Part shown: one piece after another, positions 1 to 7,258 of the stretch | Position numbering within the stretch: the first letter of the stretch is position 1 | Layout of the letters: every line of letters begins with the position of its first letter | Source: Oscillospiraceae bacterium | GTDB lineage: Bacteria; Bacillota; Clostridia; Oscillospirales; Acutalibacteraceae | DNA: 13,323 nt | Assembly (NCBI GenBank): GCA_902766855.1 | Contig: CACXFE010000084.1 | Coordinates: forward strand, 1-13,323 | Direction: 5' to 3' | The notes under the pieces: model-generated | Seen by the model: the letters and a program-made list of their open reading frames with translations, nothing else | What the model was told of the DNA's origin: nothing | The model's database searches: none | Position numbers and translations under genes: made by a program

Positions 1-429
1 ATTGTCACCACCGCCAAAGGGCTCGGCGGCGGCTTGCCGATCGGCGCCACGCTGCTTGGAAAACGGGTTCGGGATGTGCTGACGCCCGGCTCACACGGGT
101 CTACCTTCGGCGGTAATCCGGCGGTTTGCGCGGGTGCTCTTCATATTCTCTCCCGTATCGACGACGCTCTGCTTGCCGAAGTCAATGAAAAATCGGATTA
201 CCTTTTCCGGGAATTGACCGGCGCCAAAGGCATCAGGAGCGTGACCGGGATGGGGCTGATGATCGGGGTGGAAACCGAAAAAGACCCCGCCGCCGTGATC
301 GACGCCTGCCGTGAAAACGGGGTGTTGGTCATCCGGGCGAAAAATAAAGTGCGGCTGTTGCCCGCGCTCAATATCCCGCAAACCTTACTCGCCAAAGCCA
401 CCAAAGTGCTGAAAAAAGCCTGTGAATAG
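1..429 (+). CDS. argD: Acetylornithine aminotransferase, C-terminal part (5' end outside window)
   Basis: This is the last 142 codons of a class III (fold type I) PLP-dependent aminotransferase, entering the window in frame from base 1. The PLP-binding lysine is in the segment IVTTAKGLGGGLPIGA (Lys codon at 16-18). It is followed by the HGSTFGGNPAVCAG segment typical of ArgD. The family transfers an amino group from glutamate to N-acetylglutamate semialdehyde, giving N-acetylornithine in arginine synthesis, in the cytoplasm. The ArgD call, rather than another class III aminotransferase, rests on this motif pattern and on argF following 10 nt after the stop. The carboxy end (a VRLLPALNIP segment, then a Lys/Ala-rich helix) is normal. 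The operon promoter and any ArgR site lie upstream, outside the window. Confidence 0.9.
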   Translation: MVTTAKGLGGGLPIGATLLGKRVRDVLTPGSHGSTFGGNPAVCAGALHILSRIDDALLAEVNEKSDYLFRELTGAKGIRSVTGMGLMIGVETEKDPAAVIDACRENGVLVIRAKNKVRLLPALNIPQTLLAKATKVLKKACE

Positions 430-439
430 GAGATCACAT

Positions 440-1429
440 ATGGATTTAAAGGGAAAAAGTTTTTTGAAATTATTGGATTTTTCCCCGGAGGAGATCGCTT
501 GCCTGATCGACCTTGCGGCGGAATTGAAATTGCAGAAAAAACAAGGGATCCCGCACCATCTGTGTGCCGGGAAAAATCTGGCGCTGATATTCGAGAAAAC
601 CAGCACTCGCACCCGGTGCAGTTTTGAAGTGGCGGCGCATGACCTCGGGATGCAAACCACCTATCTTGATCCCGCCGGTTCACAACTCGGAAAAAAAGAA
701 AGCATCGCCGATACCGCGAGAGTGCTTGGCAGAATGTATGACGGGATCGAATATCGCGGATTCGGGCAGGAAATCGTGGAAACACTGGCGCAATATGCCG
801 GTGTGCCGGTTTTTAACGGGCTGACCAATGAATTTCACCCGACCCAGATTTTAGCGGATTTTCTCACCATTCGGGAGCATTTCGGCCGTTTAAAAGGAAT
901 CCGGTTTGTGTATATGGGCGACGCCCGCTATAACATGGGCAATTCGCTCATGGTGGGATGCGCAAAAATGGGGCTGCATTTTACCGCCTGTGCCCCGAAA
1001 AAATACTTCCCGAATGCAGAACTTGTGAAAACCTGCCAAACTCTGGCGGCGGCAAGCGGCGGCAGCATTTGCCTGACCGAACAGATCCCCGAAGCCGCCA
1101 AAAACGCCGATGTGATTTATACCGATGTATGGGTTTCCATGGGGGAACCCGCCGAAGTGTGGCAAGAGCGGATCCATGATCTGCTGCCTTATCAAGTCAA
1201 TGAATCCGTGATGCAAAACGCGGGCAAAAACGCGGTGTTTATGCACTGTCTTCCCGCTTTTCATGATCTTGGCACCACGGTGGGAAAAGAAGTGGGCGAG
1301 CGATTCGGGCTTTCCGCTTTGGAAGTGACCGACGAGGTATTTGAAGGCCCGCAATCCATTGTATTTGACGAGGCCGAAAACCGCATGCATACCATCAAGG
1401 CCGTATTGGCGGCCACATTGGGTGGTTGA
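440..1429 (+). CDS. argF: Ornithine carbamoyltransferase
   Basis: This 329-residue enzyme transfers the carbamoyl group of carbamoyl phosphate to ornithine, giving citrulline, in the cytoplasm. The carbamoyl-phosphate loop STRTR is at residues 55-59, HPTQ at 133-136, the ornithine-binding SMG loop at 233-235 and the HCLP catalytic motif at 269-272. All the signature residues of the family are intact and the length is usual. The start is ATG 440, because AGGAG at 428-432 sits 7 nt before it. An in-frame GTG at 422 would overlap argD and has no ribosome site. The gene follows argD by 10 nt and precedes carA by 2 nt, so its carbamoyl-phosphate supply is encoded just downstream. The biosynthetic rather than catabolic role is inferred from this context. 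Confidence 0.96.
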   Translation: MDLKGKSFLKLLDFSPEEIACLIDLAAELKLQKKQGIPHHLCAGKNLALIFEKTSTRTRCSFEVAAHDLGMQTTYLDPAGSQLGKKESIADTARVLGRMYDGIEYRGFGQEIVETLAQYAGVPVFNGLTNEFHPTQILADFLTIREHFGRLKGIRFVYMGDARYNMGNSLMVGCAKMGLHFTACAPKKYFPNAELVKTCQTLAAASGGSICLTEQIPEAAKNADVIYTDVWVSMGEPAEVWQERIHDLLPYQVNESVMQNAGKNAVFMHCLPAFHDLGTTVGKEVGERFGLSALEVTDEVFEGPQSIVFDEAENRMHTIKAVLAATLGG

Positions 1430-1431
1430 TT

Positions 1432-2484
1432 ATGAAAAAAGCGTACTTGGTTTTAGAAAACGGAACCGTATGGGAAGGCACCGCTTTCGGCGCGGAAACG
1501 GACAGCATCGGAGAACTGGTTTTCACTACGGGGATGAACGGTTATATCGAAACCCTGACTGACGAGAGTTACTATGGGCAGATCGTGATGCAAACCTTCC
1601 CGTTAATCGGGAATTACGGGATCATCCCTGCGGATTTTGAAGGAAATTGCTCGGTGAAAGCCTATGTGGTGCGGGAATGGTGCCGCCATCCTTCCAATTT
1701 CCGTGCGGAAGAAACAGTGGATCGGTTTTTAAAACAAAAAGGCATTCCCGGGATCAGCGGCATTGATACCCGCGCCATTACCAAACTGATCCGCGAACAA
1801 GGCGTTATGAATGCGGCGATTTGCCATACCTTACCCGCCGATCTTGCGGCGATCCGGCAATATAAGATCACGCGCGCGGTCGAAGCGGTCACCGCGAAAG
1901 CGCCTTACACGCTGCCGGCGGAGAAGGAGCGATTCCGCGTTACTCTGATCGATTACGGCGCCAAACACAATATCCTTCGGGAACTGATTCGCCGCGGCTG
2001 CACGGTCACCGTAGTGCCGGCAGAGACGACGGCGGAACAAATTTTAGCGGCAAAACCGGACGGTGTGATGCTTTCCAACGGGCCGGGAGACCCGGCAGAC
2101 AACTCCGCACAGATTGCACAGATCGCCAAACTCTGCGGAAAAGTGCCGATTTTCGGCATCTGCCTTGGGCATCAGTTACTGGCGCTGGCGCTCGGCGCCA
2201 AAACCGAAAAACTGAAATACGGCCATAGAGGGAGCAATCAACCCGTGAAAGAAACAGCGACCGGCCGCACCTATATTTCCAGCCAAAACCACGGCTACGC
2301 AGTGGTTTCCGAAACGATCCGGAACGGGCGTTTGAGTTTTATCAACGCGAACGACGGCACCTGTGAGGGGATCGACTACCCCGAGCAGAACGCTTTCTCC
2401 GTGCAATTTCACCCTGAGGCCGCCGCCGGCCCGCATGATACCGCGTTTTTGTTTGATCAATTTGTTTCACGCATGGAGGGATAA
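1432..2484 (+). CDS. carA: Carbamoyl-phosphate synthase small (glutaminase) subunit
   Basis: This 350-residue subunit hydrolyses glutamine and passes ammonia to CarB. The N-terminal CarA-specific domain begins MKKAYLVLENG. The class I glutamine amidotransferase domain occupies roughly residues 165-350. It carries the nucleophile Cys244 in FGICLGHQ and the His327/Glu329 pair in QFHPEA, so the catalytic triad is complete. The length is slightly short for the family but nothing is missing. ATG 1432 is chosen as the start, 2 nt after the argF stop, with a modest GGGTGG ribosome site at 1420-1425. A TTG at 1426 in the same frame would add two residues. The tight spacing suggests translational coupling with argF and with carB, which starts 2 nt after the carA stop. 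Confidence 0.95.
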   Translation: MKKAYLVLENGTVWEGTAFGAETDSIGELVFTTGMNGYIETLTDESYYGQIVMQTFPLIGNYGIIPADFEGNCSVKAYVVREWCRHPSNFRAEETVDRFLKQKGIPGISGIDTRAITKLIREQGVMNAAICHTLPADLAAIRQYKITRAVEAVTAKAPYTLPAEKERFRVTLIDYGAKHNILRELIRRGCTVTVVPAETTAEQILAAKPDGVMLSNGPGDPADNSAQIAQIAKLCGKVPIFGICLGHQLLALALGAKTEKLKYGHRGSNQPVKETATGRTYISSQNHGYAVVSETIRNGRLSFINANDGTCEGIDYPEQNAFSVQFHPEAAAGPHDTAFLFDQFVSRMEG

Positions 2485-2486
2485 CG

Positions 2487-5400
2487 ATGCCGCTTAACAA
2501 ACAAATCAAAAAGGTGATGGTGATCGGTTCCGGCCCGATCGTGATCGGGCAAGCGGCAGAGTTCGACTATGCGGGCGCGCAGGCCTGCCGGGTACTGAAA
2601 GAAGCCGGCGTGAATGTGGTGTTGGTGAATTCCAACCCCGCTACCATCATGACCGATAAGGCTTTGGCCGATGAAATCTATTTGGAACCGCTTACCGAAG
2701 AAACGGTCAAGCGCATTTTGCTGAAAGAAAAGCCGGACAGTTTGCTTGCCGGTTTAGGCGGGCAAACGGGGCTTACCATTGCCATGCAACTGGATAAAGA
2801 CGGCTTTTTAGCGCAAAACGGGATCCGGCTGATCGGCACCAACGCCGAAGCGATCGACAAAGCGGAAGACCGCCGCCTTTTTAAAGAAACCATGCAATCC
2901 ATCGGCGAGCCTACCATTCCTTCCGACATTGCAAACGATGTAAAAACCGCACTCGACAAGGCGGAGCAAATCGGCTACCCGGTCATTGTACGCCCCGCTT
3001 TCACGCTGGGCGGCGCAGGCGGCGGAGTTGCTTATAACGCGGAAGAATTAGAAGGAATCGCCAAAACGGGATTGGATGCTTCCCCGATCACGCAAATTTT
3101 GGTGGAAAAATATATTTTCGGTTGGAAAGAAATCGAATTTGAAACCATGCGGGATGATGCCGGCAATGTGATTGCCGTGTGCAGTATGGAAAATTTTGAC
3201 CCGGTCGGGGTACACACCGGGGACAGCATTGTGGTCGCACCCGCGCTCACCCTGTCCGATAAAGAATATCAAATGCTGCGCAGCGCCTCGCTCCATATCA
3301 TCTCGGCGCTTGGCATTGTAGGCGGATGTAACTGCCAGTTTGCGCTGAATCCCGAAAGTTTTGAATACGCGGTGATCGAGGTCAATCCCCGTGTTTCGCG
3401 TTCTTCGGCGCTGGCTTCCAAAGCCACCGGCTACCCGATTGCCAAAATCACCACCAAAATCGCCCTCGGTTACACTTTGGACGAGATCCCAAACGACATT
3501 ACGGGCAAAACCTGTGCCTGTTTTGAGCCCGCGCTGGATTATGTGGTGGTCAAATTCCCGAAATGGCCGTTTGATAAATTCGCGGGTGCCTCCCGGGCGC
3601 TCGGTACGCAAATGAAGGCCACCGGCGAAGTGATGGCGATTGCCGAAAGTTTTGAAGAAGGCTTAATGAAAGCGGTGCGGGGGGCGGAAATCGGGCTTGA
3701 CACGCTGAATGCCGCCCCGCTTGACGATCTGCCGGTTTCAGAGCGATTGGCCATGGCGGATGACCGCCGCCTTTTTACGGTGTTCGAAGCATTAAAAAGC
3801 GGCATCTCTCCCGAAGAAATCGCCCGCATCACCAAAATTGATCTTTTTTTCCTCTATAAACTGCAAAACCTGGCCGATTATGAAAATCGGATCTCGTGCG
3901 GAATGACGGAGGCGCTCTATCAGGAGGGCAAAAAACTCGGCTACCCGGATGAGGCGTTGAAGCGGCTTTCCGGCGCCGGCGATTTGCCCGGAATGGACGC
4001 TTCTTACAACATGGTGGATACCTGCGGCGCGGAATTTGACGCCGTAACGCCTTATTTCTATTCCACACACGGCCGCATTTGCGAGGCTCGTGCCTTTCCC
4101 CGCTCCGGCAAACCGGTCATTATGGTGTTAGGCTCGGGGCCGATCCGGATCGGGCAAGGCATTGAGTTTGATTATTCTTCGGTTCATTGCGTGTGGACGC
4201 TGAAAAGCATGGGATACGATGTGGTGATCGTCAACAACAACCCTGAAACCGTTTCCACCGATTACGATACGGCTGATCGCTTGTATTTTGAGCCACTCAC
4301 CCCGGAAGATGTAATGAACATCATCAAGGTGGAAAAACCCGTAGGGGTTGTCGTGGCGTTCGGCGGACAGACCGCGATTAAACTCACCAAATTTTTAGAT
4401 CAAAACGGCGTGTCGATTTTAGGAACCTCTGCGGAGGGCATTGATCTGGCCGAAGATCGTGAACGGTTTGACGCCTTGTTGGAACGCTTCTCGATCAAAC
4501 GCCCCAAAGGCGCGGGCGTCAATACCCTAAAAGAGGCGCTGTGCGCCGCCGAAATGCTTGGTTATCCCGTTTTACTGCGCCCCTCCTATGTGATCGGCGG
4601 ACAAAACATGAAAATCGTGCATGACGCGAAAGAAGTTCGCATGTATATGGAGCGTATTCTGGCACAGGGCATTGACAATCCCGTGTTGGTGGATAAGTAC
4701 ATGGCGGGCAAGGAACTGGAAGTGGATGTTATTTCCGACGGGCAGGATGTGCTGATCCCCGGCATCATGCAGCACATTGAGCGCGCCGGCGTACACAGCG
4801 GGGATTCCATTGCCGTTTACCCGCCGTACAGCATTGATGAGGGCATGACGCGGCATATCGTGGAATGTTCCGAAAAACTGGCGCTTGCCCTCGGCACCAA
4901 AGGGCTGGTCAATATTCAATATCTGATTTATCAGGATGAACTGTATGTGATCGAAGTCAACCCGCGGGCCTCCCGCACCATCCCTTATATCAGCAAAGTA
5001 ACCGATATTCCGATGGTGGATGTAGCCTCCCGCGTGATGACCGGGCAGACGCTCCGGGAAATCGGGTGCGGCACGGGATTGCATCCCATTCCCCCTTATT
5101 ACGCCGTGAAAGCCCCGGTTTTCTCTTTTGAAAAACTGACCGATGTAAACGCTTATCTCGGCCCGGAAATGAAATCCACCGGCGAAGTGTTGGGGATCGG
5201 GAAAACGCGGGAAGAAGCACTGTTCAAAGCCATGACCGCCGCCGGCATGACCCTGCGCTCCCCCCACGGCGGCGAAGAAGCAGGCGTGTTTATCAGTGTA
5301 GACACACACGATCAGGCGGAAGTGTTGCCCTTGGCACAGAAATTTGCCGCGCTTGGTTTCCGGCTGTATGCCACAGAAGAAACCGCCGGCACCATTCGCG

Positions 5401-5684
5401 GCGGCGGGCTTTCCGTACGGGAAGTGGCCGGCATCCGGGAAAGCGACCACGCGTTTGATCTGCTGGAAAGCGGCGAAATCAGCGTGATCCTTTACACCGG
5501 GGCGCTGATGGATTCCACCGTGGAAGATTATATCGCTCTACACCGAAAAGCGCTGTTGCTTTCGATCCCCTGCTTTACCTCGCTGGATACCGCCAACGCA
5601 CTGGCCGATTGCGTGCAAAGCCGCTATACCCAACAAAATACCGAATTAGTCAATATCAATGCGTTGGAAAAAACAGCGCGTTGA
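2487..5684 (+). CDS. carB: Carbamoyl-phosphate synthase large subunit
   Basis: This 1065-residue synthetase makes carbamoyl phosphate from bicarbonate, ammonia and two ATP, in complex with CarA. Two homologous ATP-grasp halves are visible. Both begin with a VxGSGPIxIGQ-type motif (near residues 11-21 and again near 548) and both carry the metal-binding EVNPR motif (Glu298 and Glu823). Between them lies the oligomerisation region, about 400-545. A methylglyoxal-synthase-like regulatory domain runs from about 933 to the end. The length matches the usual full-length enzyme. GGAGGG at 2475-2480 precedes ATG 2487. The regulatory domain has LYTG where many relatives have an INTP-type segment, so its effector (UMP, IMP or ornithine) cannot be predicted. 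A terminator follows 38 nt after the stop, so carB ends the operon. The carbamoyl phosphate could serve both arginine and pyrimidine synthesis. Confidence 0.96.
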   Translation: MPLNKQIKKVMVIGSGPIVIGQAAEFDYAGAQACRVLKEAGVNVVLVNSNPATIMTDKALADEIYLEPLTEETVKRILLKEKPDSLLAGLGGQTGLTIAMQLDKDGFLAQNGIRLIGTNAEAIDKAEDRRLFKETMQSIGEPTIPSDIANDVKTALDKAEQIGYPVIVRPAFTLGGAGGGVAYNAEELEGIAKTGLDASPITQILVEKYIFGWKEIEFETMRDDAGNVIAVCSMENFDPVGVHTGDSIVVAPALTLSDKEYQMLRSASLHIISALGIVGGCNCQFALNPESFEYAVIEVNPRVSRSSALASKATGYPIAKITTKIALGYTLDEIPNDITGKTCACFEPALDYVVVKFPKWPFDKFAGASRALGTQMKATGEVMAIAESFEEGLMKAVRGAEIGLDTLNAAPLDDLPVSERLAMADDRRLFTVFEALKSGISPEEIARITKIDLFFLYKLQNLADYENRISCGMTEALYQEGKKLGYPDEALKRLSGAGDLPGMDASYNMVDTCGAEFDAVTPYFYSTHGRICEARAFPRSGKPVIMVLGSGPIRIGQGIEFDYSSVHCVWTLKSMGYDVVIVNNNPETVSTDYDTADRLYFEPLTPEDVMNIIKVEKPVGVVVAFGGQTAIKLTKFLDQNGVSILGTSAEGIDLAEDRERFDALLERFSIKRPKGAGVNTLKEALCAAEMLGYPVLLRPSYVIGGQNMKIVHDAKEVRMYMERILAQGIDNPVLVDKYMAGKELEVDVISDGQDVLIPGIMQHIERAGVHSGDSIAVYPPYSIDEGMTRHIVECSEKLALALGTKGLVNIQYLIYQDELYVIEVNPRASRTIPYISKVTDIPMVDVASRVMTGQTLREIGCGTGLHPIPPYYAVKAPVFSFEKLTDVNAYLGPEMKSTGEVLGIGKTREEALFKAMTAAGMTLRSPHGGEEAGVFISVDTHDQAEVLPLAQKFAALGFRLYATEETAGTIRGGGLSVREVAGIRESDHAFDLLESGEISVILYTGALMDSTVEDYIALHRKALLLSIPCFTSLDTANALADCVQSRYTQQNTELVNINALEKTAR

Positions 5685-5722
5685 CCGCTGTGTTACACTT
5701 TCGAAACACTGTTCAACAACCG

Positions 5723-5765
5723 AAACGGATATGGGATCGATCAGATCGCATATCCGTTTTTCTTT
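5723..5765 (+). terminator. Intrinsic terminator after carB
   Basis: The arms AAACGGATATG (5723-5733) and CATATCCGTTT (5749-5759) form a perfect 11-bp stem. The 15-nt loop contains two GATC copies that could pair to lengthen the stem. A T-rich tail, TTTTTCTTT, runs from 5757 to 5765. It ends the arg/car operon and lies immediately before the control region of the next gene. Confidence 0.9.
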
Positions 5766-5770
5766 GAATC

Positions 5771-5787
5771 TTTAAGTTCACTTTAAG
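5771..5787 (+). promoter_or_regulatory. CiaR-type direct repeat, TTTAAG-N5-TTTAAG
   Basis: Two exact TTTAAG copies (5771-5776 and 5782-5787) are separated by 5 nt, an 11-bp period. The identity extends to CTTTAAG in both copies. This is the published recognition pattern of the streptococcal response regulator CiaR. The second copy ends 9 nt before the TATAAT at 5797 and occupies the place of a -35 element, as expected for an activator-dependent promoter. The likely ligand is the OmpR-family regulator encoded at 7259-7933; that link is inference. Confidence 0.7.
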
Positions 5788-5790
5788 GTC

Positions 5791-5812
5791 GGGCATTATA
5801 ATGCCCTTAAAG
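5791..5812 (+). promoter_or_regulatory. -10 box inside a 16-bp palindrome, plus an inverted TTTAAG half-site
   Basis: A perfect TATAAT (5797-5802) is at the centre of the perfect palindrome GGGCATTATAATGCCC (5791-5806). An inverted half-site, CTTAAA (5806-5811), overlaps its right edge and runs into the ribosome site AAAGGAGG (5809-5816). No reasonable -35 hexamer exists at 16-18 nt. The nearest, TTCACT, has a spacer of 14. The expected transcript start is near 5808-5810, so the palindrome would act as DNA, not RNA. Confidence 0.65.
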
Positions 5813-5825
5813 GAGGGAGAACGAA

Positions 5826-6548
5826 GTGGCTGATCAGTACAGTTTTAAACGGTACGAAAAGAAATACTTCCTTACACAGACACAATATCACCTGCTGCTT
5901 GAACAGATGAAGTTGCATATGAAGGAAGATGAGTACGGTCAATACACCATCTGCAATATTTATTACGATACGGAAGATTGGCGATTGATCCGCGCTTCCA
6001 TCGAGAAACCGCCTTATAAAGAAAAACTGCGGGTTCGGAGTTACGGGGTACCGCAGGATGACGGCAAAACCTTTGTGGAACTGAAAAAGAAGTTTGACGG
6101 TATCGTGTATAAACGGCGAATCACCTTGCCCGCCAAGGATGTTGCTTCTTTTCTCGCGGGAGAGCGCCCCGAGATCGACGCCGGCCAGATCGGGCGGGAA
6201 ATCGCCTGGTTCCAGCGGTTTTACCGAAGTGTGCCGAAAGTATTCATTGCGTATGACCGGGAGGCTTTCGCCGGCATTGAAGATGACGGGATGCGCATCA
6301 CTTTTGACACCAATCTTCGCTGGCGGGACACCGATCTTGATCTCCGCAAAGGCGATCACGGCGATTTGATCATCCCGGCCGACCGGGTTTTAATGGAAAT
6401 TAAAAGCGCCGGCGGGTACCCGCTTTGGTTAAGCCGTTTGCTGGCGGATATTTGCGCATTTCCCGGTTCTTTCTCCAAATACGGCACCTGCTATACGCAG
6501 GATCTCTTACCAAAAGAAATCATGAAAGGGGCGCTGTTCAGTGCTTAA
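5826..6548 (+). CDS. VTC-type polyphosphate polymerase domain protein
   Basis: This 240-residue soluble protein is of the VTC domain family, a branch of the triphosphate tunnel metalloenzyme fold. Characteristic charged strands are visible: FKRYEKKYF near the start, KLRVRSYG (Arg69 and Arg71), ELKKK (85-89), KRR (96-98), YDREAF, EIKS (Glu191 and Lys193) and FSKYG (Lys218). In yeast Vtc4 the equivalent basic tunnel polymerises the gamma-phosphate of ATP into polyphosphate. Activity of this bacterial member is inferred, not shown. No signal peptide or membrane segment is seen. The start is GTG 5826, 9 nt after AAAGGAGG, and no ATG competes. The gene overlaps the DUF4956 gene by 8 nt. This suggests coupled translation and a shared task, as with eukaryotic VTC, where the polymerase works with membrane partners. 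A two-component system follows. Confidence 0.85.
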   Translation: MADQYSFKRYEKKYFLTQTQYHLLLEQMKLHMKEDEYGQYTICNIYYDTEDWRLIRASIEKPPYKEKLRVRSYGVPQDDGKTFVELKKKFDGIVYKRRITLPAKDVASFLAGERPEIDAGQIGREIAWFQRFYRSVPKVFIAYDREAFAGIEDDGMRITFDTNLRWRDTDLDLRKGDHGDLIIPADRVLMEIKSAGGYPLWLSRLLADICAFPGSFSKYGTCYTQDLLPKEIMKGALFSA

Positions 6549-7203
6549 TTCCATTATCGGTTCCGAAATCACCTTGTCGGTCTTCTTGATATGTACCGGC
6601 GTTTCCCTCCTTCTCGGTATTGCCACGGCTTTACTGGGGTTGTTCGGCAGTCGTTCTTCGCAAAGTTTTGCCGTTACCATTGCCATTCTGCCCGCGGTGG
6701 TGCAGGTCATCATCATGCTGGTGAACGGCAATATCGGGGCAGGTGTCGCCGTGGCAGGCGCCTTCGGGTTGGTGCGCTTCCGTTCCGCCCCGGGCACCGC
6801 GAAAGAAATCGGCGTGATCTTTCTCGCTATGGCGATCGGCCTTGCCACCGGCATGGGTTATGTGGCACTGGCGGCACTCTTCTTTGCCATCGTTGCGCTT
6901 TTCCTGCTGCTCCTTACTTTCCTCAAATTCGGAGAAACCGCTTCTTCGGAGCGCCTCTTGAAAATCACGATCCCGGAAAACCTGGACTATGACGGACTGT
7001 TTGACGATTTGTTTGACCGCTACACCAAAAAAGCGGAACTGCTTCGTGTGAAGACCACCAATATGGGGGCGTTATACGAATTGCAGTATCGCATCCACAT
7101 CAAAGATGCCGTTGTTCCGAAAGGGTTTATCGACGAAATCCGTTGCCGGAACGGAAATTTGAATATCGTTTGCGGCCGGGTTGACCAAAAAGAGACCTTG
7201 TGA
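6541..7203 (+). CDS. DUF4956 family membrane protein
   Basis: This 220-residue protein has a hydrophobic N-terminal half and a soluble C-terminal half. Likely membrane segments are residues 11-35, 43-62, 65-78 (weaker), 90-106 and 107-128. The family motif AFGLVRFRSAPGTAKEIG (74-91) is intact, with Arg79 and Arg81 between hydrophobic segments. The remaining 90 or so residues look like a small mixed alpha/beta cytoplasmic domain. No function is established for DUF4956. The family is often found beside VTC-domain genes, as here. The start is GTG 6541, inside the end of the upstream gene, with AAAGGGG at 6525-6531 and a spacing of 9 nt. A role as membrane anchor, or as exporter or receiver of the polymerase product, is inference. 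Confidence 0.83.
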   Translation: MLNSIIGSEITLSVFLICTGVSLLLGIATALLGLFGSRSSQSFAVTIAILPAVVQVIIMLVNGNIGAGVAVAGAFGLVRFRSAPGTAKEIGVIFLAMAIGLATGMGYVALAALFFAIVALFLLLLTFLKFGETASSERLLKITIPENLDYDGLFDDLFDRYTKKAELLRVKTTNMGALYELQYRIHIKDAVVPKGFIDEIRCRNGNLNIVCGRVDQKETL

Positions 7204-7230
7204 TTTTTCATTGATTTTCGGCGATTTTTT
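7201..7230 (+). repeat. Phased GATTTT repeats before the response-regulator gene
   Basis: TGATTTT (7201), TGATTTT (7212) and CGATTTT (7222) recur at 11- and 10-bp steps, putting T-tracts on one helical face. The first copy starts on the stop codon of the DUF4956 gene. The second contains the -35 box and the third lies in the promoter spacer. This could be a bent segment or a regulator site. Confidence 0.4.
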
Positions 7231-7239
7231 CGCTATAAT
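7211..7239 (+). promoter_or_regulatory. Sigma-A promoter for the two-component genes
   Basis: TTGATT (7211-7216) and TATAAT (7234-7239) are separated by exactly 17 nt. The predicted transcript start, about 7245-7247, falls on the ribosome site AAGGAGGG (7245-7252). The mRNA leader would therefore be only about 12-14 nt before GTG 7259. Confidence 0.75.
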
Positions 7240-7258
7240 GAAGGAAGGAGGGATGACG

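Noticed and set aside
422..439. GTG 422 as the argF start
   Set aside because: It overlaps argD and lies before, not after, the AGGAG site that clearly serves ATG 440.
198..785. Antisense open frame across argD/argF
   Set aside because: It spans the junction of two well-supported genes, with no ribosome site and no recognisable protein.
1426..1431. TTG 1426 as the carA start
   Set aside because: ATG 1432 is only two codons later and has the better spacing from GGGTGG.
4572..5450. Long antisense open frame (292 codons) inside carB
   Set aside because: It is the mirror of a strongly conserved gene in GC-biased codons, has no recognisable domain or ribosome site, and its composition (His/Gly/Phe-rich) is typical of shadow frames.
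5681..5699. TTGACC just after carB as a -35 element
   Set aside because: No -10 sequence lies at 16-19 nt, and the terminator at 5723 would stop any such transcript.
5734..5748. GATC-rich loop of the carB terminator as a methylation or replication signal
   Set aside because: Two or three GATC in one hairpin loop is better explained as stem extension of the terminator.
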